A stretch of DNA of 64,000 nucleotides from Chryseobacterium nepalense (GCF_023195755.1 NZ_CP096203.1:1302001-1366000), one strand, 5' to 3'; positions 1 to 9,239 are shown, counted from the first letter of the stretch. Notes: a model not told the origin generated them from the sequence alone. Program-made: numbers and translations.

Positions 1-380
1 AAATATTCATAACGGCTGATGGTTTTTGCAAGTGATGTGTTCCAGAAAAAATCAGGATGTATAAGCAACATCCATCCTGAACGCTCCATCGTTGAATGAT
101 GATTGACGCGTATATTAAAAATCTGGTTCGGAGCAATAAAAAACATCACCCCATCATCAAAATCATAGTCCAGCTGTCCGTACTTAAATTTTCCATCAAT
201 TCCTTTTTTAACGGAAATCTGATAAAAATCAAACATCCAGCTTGTTTCTTCCATTTCAGGCTGGTGTTTTATAGAAGCATAATCTACAATACTAATGAGC
301 GGATGTGCAGGTTTTGGCAAACCTCTGAACTGATGAAATTCGCTGATTGATTTTATCCTGATTATTTTTTTCTGCTCCAT
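1..380 (-). CDS. AraC-type transcriptional regulator, N-terminal part (gene runs off the left edge)
   Basis: Reading the complement from the ATG at 380 gives 126 open codons that continue past base 1. The visible half contains YDFDDGVMFFIAPNQ and then GWMLLIHPDFFWNT, the pattern of the cupin-like sensor half of flavobacterial AraC regulators. The two C-terminal helix-turn-helix motifs would lie outside the window. The start is only 9 bp after the stop of the SDR gene, so the two are probably co-transcribed and the regulator may control that reductase. The family call rests on the N-terminal half only; the ligand is unknown. Confidence 0.72.
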   Translation of the reverse strand, partial: MEQKKIIRIKSISEFHQFRGLPKPAHPLISIVDYASIKHQPEMEETSWMFDFYQISVKKGIDGKFKYGQLDYDFDDGVMFFIAPNQIFNIRVNHHSTMERSGWMLLIHPDFFWNTSLAKTISRYEY

Positions 381-389
381 TAGACAAAT

Positions 390-1283
390 TTAAAAATAAT
401 TCTGTTCGATATCTTCCAATAAGCTGATATGCATTGGCTCCCAGCCCAATTGTCTCTTTGTTTTAAGATTAGTTACGGGACAATCCATAGTAATAAAGTG
501 GGCCAGCCATTCAAAATGTTTGTTTAAGTCTTCTCCGGACACAGCTTTCAGAGGGACATGTAATTTCTCACCGATCAGTGTTGCCAATTCTTTCAGTTCA
601 ATACTTTCATCCTCCACACCGTTATATAAAGCACCGCGCGCACCTTTTTCCAGCGCGAGACGGAATAATCGTGCGGCATCCAGTCGGTGTATTCCTGTCC
701 ATCGGTTATTTCCATTTCCGGGATATGCAGAAACACCATTTTCCTTTGCCTGCGAGATCATAAATGGGACAAAACCATAATCACCCACGTCGTGAACAGA
801 AGGGGCTAACCTGATTACCGAAGTATTGATCCCTCTTTCTGCAAGCTTCAGTGCTGTTGTTTCAGAAGCCCGTAAAGAATTTTCGGCAACACTTTCTTCC
901 GTTATCTTTCCGTTAATAAGAGGCAAACCCAGAAGTCCAGCAGTGACAATAAGTGGTTTATCAGTACCTATTAATACTTCACCCATTGTTTCAATAGCTA
1001 TACGATCCATTTCTGCTGCTTTAGGAAACTGCGAAATATCCTTTGAAATCATAAAGTCATGAGAAAAGGCCGTGTGAATAATACCATCTGCATACAAAGC
1101 ATGTTGTTTCAATATTTCCAGATCCGCAAGGCTGCCTTCCACAGCTTCTGCCCCTGCCTGCCTGATTTTTTCTGCTGATTTTTCCGAACGTGCCAAACCG
1201 GTCACCTGGTGTCCCGCATCAATTAATTCTCTTACAATTGCGGAACCTATAAATCCTGAAGCTCCTGTTACAAATACTTTCAT
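390..1283 (-). CDS. SDR-family NAD(P)-dependent epimerase/reductase
   Basis: The 297-residue cytoplasmic protein opens with MKVFVTGASGFIGSAIVRE, the Rossmann beta-strand and GxxGxxG dinucleotide loop of atypical (extended) SDR enzymes. A Leu-Ala-Arg-Ser segment after the second strand suggests NADP preference. The classical YxxxK catalytic pair is not evident, as in several NmrA-like or atypical SDRs, so the reaction cannot be named. It is followed 9 bp later by an AraC-type regulator on the same strand. Length is normal for the family and the start is the only sensible ATG. Confidence 0.85.
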   Translation of the reverse strand: MKVFVTGASGFIGSAIVRELIDAGHQVTGLARSEKSAEKIRQAGAEAVEGSLADLEILKQHALYADGIIHTAFSHDFMISKDISQFPKAAEMDRIAIETMGEVLIGTDKPLIVTAGLLGLPLINGKITEESVAENSLRASETTALKLAERGINTSVIRLAPSVHDVGDYGFVPFMISQAKENGVSAYPGNGNNRWTGIHRLDAARLFRLALEKGARGALYNGVEDESIELKELATLIGEKLHVPLKAVSGEDLNKHFEWLAHFITMDCPVTNLKTKRQLGWEPMHISLLEDIEQNYF

Positions 1284-1390
1284 TATCTTTTATTTTGTTG
1301 ATACAAAGTTGCGTACATTCGGAAATATTAATGTATCCTAAAGTAAGATTGTTGTAGCCAAAAAGAACCGGAAATATTTGTACTGTCAAC

Positions 1391-1418
1391 AAAAAAGGCT
1401 GCCGTTACAACGGCAGCC
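1391..1418 (-). terminator. Intrinsic terminator of the OmpA gene
   Basis: A perfect 10-bp stem (GGCTGCCGTT and its complement, 2-nt loop) lies at 1397-1418, with six A residues at 1391-1396 that read as a T-tract on the minus strand, just downstream of the OmpA stop. Confidence 0.88.
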
Positions 1419-1441
1419 CTCCAATTAGAAGTTATTATAAT

Positions 1442-2905
1442 TTATTTTGCTTTAAAATACACTCTTCTATTCGCTCTGTTTTTCCATTCAGGACATTTTG
1501 AAGCAGGATCACATTCAGGATATTTCAGGTCTGTTTTACCATTTCCCTGAGCATCAAGTTTTCCTGACTGCACACCATTCTGCATCAAATAATTTTTTAC
1601 ATTATTAGCTCTTCTTTCAGACAACATTTTGTTGTAAGCTTCAGTTCCTCTTGTATCAGTAGCCCCAACAACAGTATATGAACCGTCTGATGAATTGATA
1701 TAGCTTACTGCGTTATTTAAGATCGGCGTGTTTGAGGGTAAGATTCTGTCTGAATTAAGGTCAAATTCAATACCTTCAAGTTTTGTTTCTGTTTCAGCAA
1801 CAGCACCCTGTCCCTGAGTCTGATCCGGACATCCGTTATTTTCCACACTTCCCGGAACGGTTACACATTTGTCGTAAAGGTCGATTACTCCGTCAAGATC
1901 TACGTCTAAAGCAACTCCTGATCCGTCTACTCTTGCACCTGCAGGAGTATCAAGTTGTCTGTCCCAATCGTCACAAACACCGTCATTATCAGCATCTCCA
2001 TTTTTACAAACTACTAAATCTGTAACTTTAGATTCCAAAACGCTAATTTTGTAATAAGCTTCCTGCAAAGGATCATGCCACATCAGGTGAGATTCATGCT
2101 TTCCTAAATTAACAGTAAGCCCTAAAGTTGTATTGATGAAATTATCAGAACTTTTATTATTTCTTCTGTTGATTGCACTGTACTGCTGGCCTCCACCATC
2201 AAATGCATCATCTGTCGTTACAACATACATTACTCTTCCTTCCAGATCAAGGCGGTTACTGATTTTATATTTCAAACCGGCACCAGCCTGTCCAAAAAAT
2301 GAATCAAATCTAAATGGTTTGATCTCAGTCATTAACCTTTGTCCTGTTTCATCTTTTAGGTAAGCTCTGTATGCTAAAGTACCAATACCTGCATAACCGT
2401 GTAATGCCCATCTGAATGGTGATTTGTTATCAACTCTTCTTAAAAGATTAGAGAAATTAATATCTCCTAAAATAGAGATCGCATCATATTGTGTTCTTGC
2501 TCCATACTGATTATTAGCAGCAGCGTTTGCAGGTGCAGCATCTTTGGTATTAAAATACCCCTGTCTTGTTTCACCTCGGTCATATTGTAATTTTAATCCG
2601 AAAGCATGTGTAATGGCTTTATCTACACTCACATATGCAGAATAACCAAATAAATCTTTTCCGTAACCGTCTTTTGTTTTATAAGATACAAGATCAGCAC
2701 TTTGTAGCCAAGGCACACCAGCACCAAAAGAGATTGACCAGTCATTGAATCTCTTTGCAGAGTTTGTAAATGGTTGCACATCTGCAGATCCTGAAGAGAA
2801 AGTATTCGGATACTGTGTGTTATTCATAACCTGTAATGAATCCTGGGCAAAAAGGCATGTGGGTAATGCTATTGCCAACGATAAGATTGATAGTTTTGAT
2901 TTCAT
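1442..2905 (-). CDS. OmpA-family outer-membrane porin with thrombospondin type 3 repeats
   Basis: The ATG at 2905 starts a clear signal peptide (MKSKLSILSLAIALPTCLFAQ); an upstream in-frame extension to 3004 has no signal character and was rejected. The 487-residue protein has an N-terminal beta-barrel region (about 40-280), Asp-rich calcium-binding thrombospondin type 3 repeats (about 300-361, DADNDGVCDDWD and DVDLDGVIDLYDKC), and a C-terminal OmpA peptidoglycan-binding domain (about 378-487) with the expected GATDTRGT and SERRANNV segments. It should span the outer membrane and tether it to peptidoglycan. It is monocistronic with its own terminator. A Cys pair near the C-terminus (PECDPASKCPEW) may form a disulfide. 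Confidence 0.93.
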   Translation of the reverse strand: MKSKLSILSLAIALPTCLFAQDSLQVMNNTQYPNTFSSGSADVQPFTNSAKRFNDWSISFGAGVPWLQSADLVSYKTKDGYGKDLFGYSAYVSVDKAITHAFGLKLQYDRGETRQGYFNTKDAAPANAAANNQYGARTQYDAISILGDINFSNLLRRVDNKSPFRWALHGYAGIGTLAYRAYLKDETGQRLMTEIKPFRFDSFFGQAGAGLKYKISNRLDLEGRVMYVVTTDDAFDGGGQQYSAINRRNNKSSDNFINTTLGLTVNLGKHESHLMWHDPLQEAYYKISVLESKVTDLVVCKNGDADNDGVCDDWDRQLDTPAGARVDGSGVALDVDLDGVIDLYDKCVTVPGSVENNGCPDQTQGQGAVAETETKLEGIEFDLNSDRILPSNTPILNNAVSYINSSDGSYTVVGATDTRGTEAYNKMLSERRANNVKNYLMQNGVQSGKLDAQGNGKTDLKYPECDPASKCPEWKNRANRRVYFKAK

Positions 2906-3004
2906 ATGATTTTTTTTAATGTTTATTAACAAATAACCTGTCCTATTTTTAAAAACAGAACAAATTAAAATCAGAGGTTTCAGCTCGTGCTCTTCATTAT
3001 TCAA

Positions 3005-3564
3005 TTATTATACCATTTACACCATTAAAATGTTTGACAACGCGCTTCAGAAACAATAATTTAAAAATATGTGGTACCTAAACGAAGTTGCTTATCAGCT
3101 GTTTAAGGTATTTTATATGTATAGCATATATGTTTTTTATACGCTTTAATTTTTATAAAATTTAACATTAAAATTTAACTATGTCATACTTTATTTTAAA
3201 ATTATTATTAACCAAAAAATATTTATGAATTAAAAAATTACTTATCAGATAAATAGTTTTTAGGGATAACAGCAACTTATTAAGCCGACGTTTTTTTTTC
3301 CAATATAATATTGATTCGTATTATAAAAATTTACAGTTTCCTGAAATTCAATATCAAACATTGAAGAATTAAACTTCATATCTGAATTTTTATATTAACT
3401 ATATCTTAAATTTAATTACAATAACACAGATCCGTCATGTATTGCCGTTTTTACCGAGAAGCCGATGTGGATTTTTTTTTTTACATTTGCTTATATAATA
3501 TCAATTGCTTCTGCATTCGATATTTAAATAATACCAAGTTTATAAAGCATTAAAAAATCAAGTA
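3005..3564. other. AT-rich intergenic region with one candidate -7 box
   Basis: No convincing coding region or RNA gene is seen in this very AT-rich gap between divergent genes. A TACATTTG sequence at 3482-3489 matches the Bacteroidota -7 consensus TAnnTTTG and could drive the plus-strand gene at 3565. No good -33 partner was found. Several poly-T runs are present but lack stems. Confidence 0.4.
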
Positions 3565-4122
3565 ATGAGAAAAATTATTCTACTATTTGCATGTTTGTTA
3601 GGTTTTTCGGCTTTCTCACAAATCAAAGTGCTGAAAAATGAAACTGTGGTAGAAATCGGTAAAGATAATTCTGTTGGTTTATATAAAAAGGACAATAAAT
3701 TTACCATAAATTATCAGGATCTGAATACTGCTAACCTAAATACATTCCGCTCTTTTTCCTTTGAAAATCTCAATAAAGATGTTTCAGGTTTATATGAGCT
3801 TATCAGCAATGGATTTATTGATATACCTGTTAGCAACATTGTCCTGGAACTTCCTAATGATATCATTGAACTTCATTTTGAGAAGAATTTCGGGCAGCCT
3901 ACGGTTCAGTTTATTCAGTATATTAATAAAAACAGAAAGTACGTAGGAAAATCGCAATTTCTGAACAAAAAGCAGATTGATAAAATTTTCGGAAGACAAA
4001 ACGGAAAATCTTCTCTTTATGAAAAGCCGGCTGCGGCTGCAATAGGAAATATCGGAAACAGGCCTGCGAATAATGTTACAGCATCAGAATCCGGAAATAA
4101 AGATAAGAAAACTAAGAAATAA
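3565..4122 (+). CDS. Secreted hypothetical protein
   Basis: The 185-residue product begins with a signal peptide (MRKIILLFACLLGFSAFSQ), so it is periplasmic or exported. The body (about 20-150) is mixed alpha/beta without a motif I recognise; the C-terminal 40 residues are low-complexity, Ala/Asn/Lys rich and end KDKKTKK. It is followed by a strong terminator and then the GldA-like ATPase gene. No function is assigned. Confidence 0.8.
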   Translation: MRKIILLFACLLGFSAFSQIKVLKNETVVEIGKDNSVGLYKKDNKFTINYQDLNTANLNTFRSFSFENLNKDVSGLYELISNGFIDIPVSNIVLELPNDIIELHFEKNFGQPTVQFIQYINKNRKYVGKSQFLNKKQIDKIFGRQNGKSSLYEKPAAAAIGNIGNRPANNVTASESGNKDKKTKK

Positions 4123-4146
4123 TCAATTATAGAAAATATTAACCAG

Positions 4147-4172
4147 GCTCATTCACCGGAATGAGCTTTTTT
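4147..4172 (+). terminator. Intrinsic terminator after the secreted protein gene
   Basis: An 8-bp perfect stem (GCTCATTC and GAATGAGC, loop ACCG) at 4147-4166 is followed by a T-tract. Confidence 0.88.
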
Positions 4173-4177
4173 ATTTT

Positions 4178-4185
4178 TATTTTTG
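4178..4185 (+). promoter_or_regulatory. Candidate -7 box of the GldA-like gene
   Basis: TATTTTTG matches TAnnTTTG and lies 19 bp before the ATG at 4205, implying a short leader. No clear -33 element is present, so the call is tentative. Confidence 0.45.
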
Positions 4186-4204
4186 CAAAAAGATCATTAC
4201 GAGT

Positions 4205-4927
4205 ATGTCTCTTCAGATAAATAATTTAACCAAGAAATTCGGTGAACAAACTGCACTGAACAACATCAATATTTCCATAGACAAAAATGAGATTATAGGG
4301 CTTTTAGGACCAAACGGCGCCGGGAAATCCACGTTAATGAAATCTATTGTAGGAGCTTTAAAAATTGATGAAGGAGAAATCATCTTCAACGGTAAAAATA
4401 TTACCGAAAATGAGATAGAAAGCAAAAAAAAGATTGGCTTCCTTCCGGAAAACAATCCGCTTTATCTTGAGATGTTTGTAAAAGAATACCTTCAGTTCGT
4501 AGCTAATATTCATCACATCCCCTCTTCCAGATTAGATGAGGTTATAGAACTTGTAGGGATTACTCCTGAAAAGACAAAGAAAATCGGGCAACTTTCCAAA
4601 GGATATAAACAGAGGGTAGGTCTTGCCCAGGCCATTATCCATCAGCCGGATCTTTTAATCCTGGATGAGCCGACTAACGGACTTGATCCAAACCAGATTA
4701 TTGAAATCAGAAACGTGGTGAAAGAAATCGGACAGCAAAAGACTGTATTGCTTTCCACCCACATCATGCAGGAAGTGGAAGCGTTATGTTCCCGCGTAAT
4801 TCTTATTCATAAAGGTAATATTCTTCAGGATTGTCCTATTAATGAATTTAAAGGTAAATTCGGAAGTCTGGAGGAGGCTTTTGCAAGTTATACCCAGGCA
4901 TCCGTTGTCTCTGAAATGAATCCTTAA
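4205..4927 (+). CDS. gldA: GldA-like ABC transporter ATP-binding protein
   Basis: The 240-residue ATPase has Walker A GPNGAGKST (35-43), the ABC signature LSKGYKQ (130-136), Walker B LLILDEP (150-156) and the switch His in STHIM (about 186). The GFLPENNPLYLEM segment and the KGYKQRVGLAQA signature context are what I recall of GldA, the ATPase that works with the GldF/GldG membrane proteins in flavobacterial gliding. No gldF or gldG is adjacent. The protein is shorter at the C-terminus than the roughly 300-residue Flavobacterium GldA, so a related ABC-2 type exporter role is also possible. Confidence 0.8.
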   Translation: MSLQINNLTKKFGEQTALNNINISIDKNEIIGLLGPNGAGKSTLMKSIVGALKIDEGEIIFNGKNITENEIESKKKIGFLPENNPLYLEMFVKEYLQFVANIHHIPSSRLDEVIELVGITPEKTKKIGQLSKGYKQRVGLAQAIIHQPDLLILDEPTNGLDPNQIIEIRNVVKEIGQQKTVLLSTHIMQEVEALCSRVILIHKGNILQDCPINEFKGKFGSLEEAFASYTQASVVSEMNP

Positions 4928-4934
4928 TTGGCTT

Positions 4935-4942
4935 TAAATTTG
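4935..4942 (+). promoter_or_regulatory. Candidate -7 box before the small secreted protein
   Basis: TAAATTTG matches TAnnTTTG, 33 bp upstream of the ATG at 4976 in the short gap after the GldA-like gene. No -33 element at the usual spacing was found. Confidence 0.4.
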
Positions 4943-4975
4943 ATAATTTTAAGACACTGACAAAATATTAAAATT

Positions 4976-5413
4976 ATGATTAAATCAATTGTATGGGGAG
5001 CATTATGCATGATGAACATTAGCATATTTTCAGCTAAAGATCTGCAACAGCCTGTAATTCCGCAAAATGTTACGAAGCAGGTTTCACAGAAAATTCCAAA
5101 ATCCGTAATCCTAAAAACGAAAAAATTTAAAATTAAAATTGATCAGCAGCCGGATGGAAAATATCTTTACCAATCATGGCCTGCCAATGGAAAAATCACT
5201 TCCAAGCCGAGCATGATTATCAGTGGCGGAGAATTGATTCCTGACGGAACCGGAGGAAGTTATTATTTTGAATTTGGTAATGAAGGATACACCTATCAGG
5301 TTTGGAGGAACTACCTCACCGATTCTCCTAAAAAAGCTCCTTATACACTCACCGTAGAAGATCAGGACGGAAAGACGATTGTAAAGCAGGATGCAGTAGT
5401 TGTAAAAAATTAA
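4976..5413 (+). CDS. Small secreted hypothetical protein
   Basis: The product is 145 residues with an N-terminal signal-like segment (MIKSIVWGALCMMNISIFSA). The mature part is predicted all-beta and includes GGELIPDGTGGSYYFEFG. I do not recognise a named family. It lies 48 bp after the GldA-like gene and ends at a bidirectional terminator shared with the convergent patatin gene. Confidence 0.78.
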   Translation: MIKSIVWGALCMMNISIFSAKDLQQPVIPQNVTKQVSQKIPKSVILKTKKFKIKIDQQPDGKYLYQSWPANGKITSKPSMIISGGELIPDGTGGSYYFEFGNEGYTYQVWRNYLTDSPKKAPYTLTVEDQDGKTIVKQDAVVVKN

Positions 5414-5414
5414 G

Positions 5415-5443
5415 AAAAAAAGCTCGCTTCAGTGAGCTTTTTT
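5415..5443. terminator. Bidirectional terminator between convergent genes
   Basis: A hairpin (AGCTCGCT and AGTGAGCT, one G-T pair) at 5421-5438 is flanked by A6 on the left and T6 on the right, serving the secreted protein gene and the convergent patatin gene, whose stop it overlaps. Confidence 0.8.
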
Positions 5444-6239
5444 ATGTTCCGGCTTTTTTTAACAGATAAAAATTACTTTCATTAAAGCTTTCCTTTGCGG
5501 CCTGGTACCCAATTTGAAATATTTTTTCGAGGCGGTCTTTTCTTCTTTCAAAAGTTCCGTATGTTGAGAGTTCCTGTGAGGAAATAAACCAGTCGCAATA
5601 ATCAAATTTTATTTTCTCGATTCTGTAAGATAGAAGATCGTATGATCTTGAGACAATTGCTTTGATTGATTTAAGATCATTAATTTTAATATCATGAGGC
5701 GGGGAAACAAAAACCCCGATCAGTTTATCACATTCACCTCTGATGATATCTGCAGGGAAATTATTCAGCACACCTCCATCGCAGTACATTTCTTCGTTAA
5801 TAATGTAAGGCGTTGTAATCCCCGGTATGGAACATGAAGCGATAATGGCGTCCACAACTTTAAAATTTTCATCAAAAATTTTTTCCGTTCCGCTTACCAG
5901 TTCTGTAGCTACAATTTTCACCTCTTTTCCGAGATCTTTCAGTTTCATATCTCCGAAAATGGGGTTCAGATAATTCCTGAAAATCACCGAAGAGACCAAC
6001 CCCGGCTGATTGAATGCAAAATGTTTCCAGTTGAAAAAATATACCGAATTAAAGAATTCCAGAATTTCTTCCGGACTTTTTCCTACGGCATACATACATC
6101 CTACAATAGAGCCTGCACTACAGCAAGACAGAACATGAACATCAATATCTTTTTCTCTCAGGAATTTTAAAACTCCTGCGTGTGCAATTCCTTTTGTACC
6201 GCCGCCTGATAAAACAAGACCTACTTTTTCAATATTCAT
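5442..6239 (-). CDS. Patatin-like phospholipase family protein
   Basis: The 265-residue protein starts at the ATG at 6239 (MNIEKVGLVLSGGGTKG); the upstream extension to 6263 was rejected because it precedes the first beta-strand. It has the patatin oxyanion loop GGGTKG (12-17), a nucleophile elbow around Ser41, and the DGG segment of the catalytic Asp (CDGGVLNNFP). The elbow reads CCSAGS, so the first Gly of the usual GxSxG is a Cys. The family hydrolyses acyl ester bonds in lipids. No signal peptide is seen, so it is likely cytoplasmic. Confidence 0.88.
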   Translation of the reverse strand: MNIEKVGLVLSGGGTKGIAHAGVLKFLREKDIDVHVLSCCSAGSIVGCMYAVGKSPEEILEFFNSVYFFNWKHFAFNQPGLVSSVIFRNYLNPIFGDMKLKDLGKEVKIVATELVSGTEKIFDENFKVVDAIIASCSIPGITTPYIINEEMYCDGGVLNNFPADIIRGECDKLIGVFVSPPHDIKINDLKSIKAIVSRSYDLLSYRIEKIKFDYCDWFISSQELSTYGTFERRKDRLEKIFQIGYQAAKESFNESNFYLLKKAGT

Positions 6240-6399
6240 TGAATAAATGTAAGAAAATACCACAAAATAGAATGTCTGTTTTTACTAATTTTTTGTTAAA
6301 TAGTAGTAGAGATAACCGGTGGGTAACAATTCATAAATACTTTTAAAAAAATCGTCATTAAAAAAACCCGACATTACTGGCTTTTAAAGTTTTATCGTA

Positions 6400-7014
6400 T
6401 TAATTATTAATATATTTTTCGAAGATCTTTGAAAAGTCTTTCTGATTATACTTATCAAAGCTGGTAGTATTCCAGGCAAAAATGTATTCGTTAATGGTTC
6501 TTAATTCCTGACTTTTCGATACATTTTCCTGTTTTCCTGATGCTACGGTAGTGATCGCTTTTTGCAGACTGTCATTCGAAAAATTAAGCAATGACTGATT
6601 ATGATGCACTGCCTGCTGAATCGCCAAAAGTGCTTTATAAAGATCTTTCAACTGATCAATCTGACTTTTTGTGACACTGATCATCAACGGAACATTCCCG
6701 ATATTAAATGAAATTTCAACATCCAGGTCGATGGTTCCTGCCGTCTGCAAAGCAATATTTGAGAAAGGAAACTGATAATATTCATATCTTCTCAATACTC
6801 GTTTTTTATCCAGGGCACTTGCGCCGTCAATATGGATCAATGCTCTGTTGGTAAAGCAATATTCATCTCGTTTGGATTTGATGAGGAAGAAAATCTTTTC
6901 ATTATCTTCCGATAAAATGTAATCATCAGAATCTACTTTATCATAATCGTGAGAAGGAATAATTTTACCAATATCTCCAAGTCCTAATGCTTCTGCAGCT
7001 AATTTTTTGAACAT
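6400..7014 (-). CDS. PH domain-containing protein (bacterial PH, YvbH-like)
   Basis: The 204-residue soluble protein opens MFKKLAAEALGLGDIGKII and continues with KSKRDEYCFTNRALIHIDG, the layout of the bacterial pleckstrin-homology domain family (Pfam bPH_1), with a helical C-terminal tail (about 125-204) resembling the YvbH oligomerisation region. These proteins have no established reaction. No partner gene is adjacent; both flanks are intergenic. Confidence 0.72.
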   Translation of the reverse strand: MFKKLAAEALGLGDIGKIIPSHDYDKVDSDDYILSEDNEKIFFLIKSKRDEYCFTNRALIHIDGASALDKKRVLRRYEYYQFPFSNIALQTAGTIDLDVEISFNIGNVPLMISVTKSQIDQLKDLYKALLAIQQAVHHNQSLLNFSNDSLQKAITTVASGKQENVSKSQELRTINEYIFAWNTTSFDKYNQKDFSKIFEKYINN

Positions 7015-7349
7015 AATTTATTTTAATTTGTATTTTGTTTAGTGAATAAAATTAAGAAAATAACTGAGATAAAATCAAAAAAAATTATCCTAAAGCTCGT
7101 TTAAATTTGATTAATTATTCAAAAATTCATTCATTTTTTGACGCAAAGATTTAATTTAAAGACTTAATTACTTAAGTAAACAAAGGAGAATCAACAAGTT
7201 GATTTGATAAAGCTATTTCTTCAAGCTTTGTGAAGCAAATTTTATTTGCCTTTGCTTTCTAAAAGTAATGTGTAAAGTTGAATTAAATCTTCGCGTTTAA
7301 AAATAATAGAATTTAAAAACTTTAAATGTCAATTTAAACAGGCTCTTTC
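7015..7349. other. Intergenic region with a degenerate repeat and a small inverted repeat
   Basis: No gene is seen. Around 7136-7190 lies a degenerate GACGCAAAG-type sequence of the kind found in other gaps of this window. At 7189-7216 a 28-bp segment contains the perfect inverted repeat AATCAAC-AA-GTTGATT; a relative lies at 47775-47804. Confidence 0.5.
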
Positions 7350-7382
7350 AAAAAGAAAAACCACAGACAAAATCTGTGGTTT
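7350..7382 (-). terminator. Intrinsic terminator of lpdA
   Basis: A 10-bp stem (AAACCACAGA and TCTGTGGTTT, loop CAAAA) at 7358-7382 reads into a T-rich tract on the minus strand, 27 bp after the lpdA stop. Confidence 0.88.
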
Positions 7383-7408
7383 ACTATATTTATAATTTAA
7401 TTATCAAA

Positions 7409-8797
7409 TTAAATATGGATCACTTCTCCATAAGCAGCAGCAGCAGCTTCCATAATCGCTTCGGATACTGTTGGATGCGGATGGATCGATTTGATGATCT
7501 CATGACCGGTAGTTTCCAGTTTTCTGGCAACAACCGCTTCAGCAACCATATCCGTAACACCTTCTCCGATCATGTGACAACCTAACCATTCGCCATATTT
7601 AGCATCGAAAATCACTTTGATGAAACCATCCGTATTTCCGTTGGCAGTTGCTTTTCCACTTGCAGAAAGAGGGAATTTTCCAACTTTAATTTCATATCCT
7701 TTCTCTTTAGCCTGCTTTTCGGTAAGCCCCACAGAAGCAACTTCAGGATGGCAGTATGTACAACCCGGAATATTGCCGTAATCGATTTTCTCTACGTGCA
7801 TTCCTTTGATTTTTTCAACGCAGGTAATTCCTTCTGCAGAAGCAACGTGTGCTAAAGCCTGAGTTGGAATGATATCACCAATCGCATAATATCCCGGAAC
7901 TGAAGTTTCGTACCATTCGTTTACCAGCACTCTTCCTTTATCTGTCTGGATTCCTACTTCTTCAAGTCCGATATTTTCAATATTGGCAGCAATACCAACA
8001 GCAGACAATAAGATATCAGCTTCAAGCGTGATATTTCCTTTTGCTGTTTTTACATTAGCTTTTACGCCTTCTCCGGTGGTGTCCACACTTTCAACAGAAG
8101 CGTTGGTCATGATCTCAATCCCTGATTTTTTAAGGGATTTTTCTAAGTGTTTAGAGATTTCTTCGTCTTCTACAGGAACGATATTCGGCATAAATTCTAC
8201 AACCGTTACTTTGGTTCCCATGGTATTATAGAAGTCGGCAAATTCTACCCCGATCGCTCCTGAACCTACTACGATCATCGATTTTGGCTGTTCAGGAAGA
8301 GACAATGCCTGTCTGTATCCGATTACTTTTTTACCATCCTGCGGCAGGTTTGGCAATTCTCTTGAACGTGCACCTGTAGCGATGATGATGTGCGTTCCTG
8401 TATATTCAGTTACTTTTCCTTCTTTATCAGTAACGGAAACTTTTTTACCTTTCTGAATTTTGGCAGTTCCCAGAATAACATCGATCTTGTTCTTTTTCAT
8501 TAAGAATTCGATTCCTTTGCTCATTTTATTGGCAACACCACGGCTTCTCTGAATTACGTTCGGAAATTCAAAACTACCTTCCACTTTATTCAAGCCATAA
8601 TCTTCAGCGTGATTGATATAATGAAAAACCTGAGCAGACTTCAGCAAAGCTTTCGTAGGAATACATCCCCAGTTAAGGCAGATACCTCCTAAGCTTTCTT
8701 TCTCGATAATTGCAGTTTTGAAACCCAATTGTGCCGCTCTGATTGCAGTAACATATCCACCGGGACCACTTCCGATGACAATAATATCGTAATTCAT
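7409..8797 (-). CDS. lpdA: Dihydrolipoyl dehydrogenase (E3)
   Basis: The 462-residue flavoprotein reoxidises dihydrolipoamide in 2-oxoacid dehydrogenase and glycine cleavage complexes using NAD. Visible motifs are the FAD-binding GSGPGGY (9-15), the redox disulfide in CLNWGC (Cys40 and Cys45), a central NAD-binding GSGAIGVEFA, an AIGD FAD segment, and the C-terminal catalytic HPHPTVSE (about 439-446). Length is typical. It is monocistronic. The E1 gene at 30963 could be one of its partners, although no E2 gene is in the window. Confidence 0.97.
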   Translation of the reverse strand: MNYDIIVIGSGPGGYVTAIRAAQLGFKTAIIEKESLGGICLNWGCIPTKALLKSAQVFHYINHAEDYGLNKVEGSFEFPNVIQRSRGVANKMSKGIEFLMKKNKIDVILGTAKIQKGKKVSVTDKEGKVTEYTGTHIIIATGARSRELPNLPQDGKKVIGYRQALSLPEQPKSMIVVGSGAIGVEFADFYNTMGTKVTVVEFMPNIVPVEDEEISKHLEKSLKKSGIEIMTNASVESVDTTGEGVKANVKTAKGNITLEADILLSAVGIAANIENIGLEEVGIQTDKGRVLVNEWYETSVPGYYAIGDIIPTQALAHVASAEGITCVEKIKGMHVEKIDYGNIPGCTYCHPEVASVGLTEKQAKEKGYEIKVGKFPLSASGKATANGNTDGFIKVIFDAKYGEWLGCHMIGEGVTDMVAEAVVARKLETTGHEIIKSIHPHPTVSEAIMEAAAAAYGEVIHI

Positions 8798-8901
8798 TAG
8801 TTTAAAATTTTATGCGAATTTAAGGAAAAATATTGGATGTTCAGTGTTTCTTGCTTTAACATAGAGGGGAATAAAACAGATTATTTGTCAATTAAAAACA
8901 T

Positions 8902-8934
8902 AAAAAGGAAAACACTCAAGTGTTCTCCTTTTTT
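8902..8934 (-). terminator. Intrinsic terminator of the proline-rich secreted protein gene
   Basis: An imperfect hairpin (AAAGGA-AACACT and AGTGTT-TCCTTT) ends in A/T tracts on both sides, 33 bp beyond the stop at 8967. Confidence 0.8.
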
Positions 8935-8966
8935 GATCCGGAAGTTAATTCCTTATTGTATTTAAT

Positions 8967-9239
8967 TTATCTGGTAGCCCTTAACAGTCGTTTTTCATTT
9001 TGATATCGCAGATTCAGGGCTTTCAGCTGATCGCTCTTCATTTTTTTGGTAGCAAGCGGATGATTGAGAATCAATCTTTTTTCGGTATTGTATTTTTTAT
9101 CCAGCTCTCTCGCCTTATTGTTGTACATCTCACTTCTTGAAGGGTGAGGCGGCGCAGGAGGACGTGGCGGATGTTTCTGTGCAAAAGCTTCTGCAGATAA
9201 ACCCAAAAACAAAAGTGTGGTAATTAAAAACTTTTTCAT
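8967..9239 (-). CDS. Small secreted proline-rich protein
   Basis: The 90-residue product has a signal peptide (MKKFLITTLLFLGLSAEAFAQ), then a Pro/His segment (KHPPRPPAPPHPSR) and a basic amphipathic helix (about 35-90) rich in Lys, Arg and Leu. No family is recognised. It has its own terminator. Cleavage at AFAQ is expected, giving a periplasmic or exported peptide of about 70 residues. Confidence 0.8.
   Translation of the reverse strand: MKKFLITTLLFLGLSAEAFAQKHPPRPPAPPHPSRSEMYNNKARELDKKYNTEKRLILNHPLATKKMKSDQLKALNLRYQNEKRLLRATR

Noticed and set aside
96..350. 84-codon open frame on the plus strand
   Set aside because: It is the antisense of the AraC-type gene, which has clear family sequence on the minus strand.
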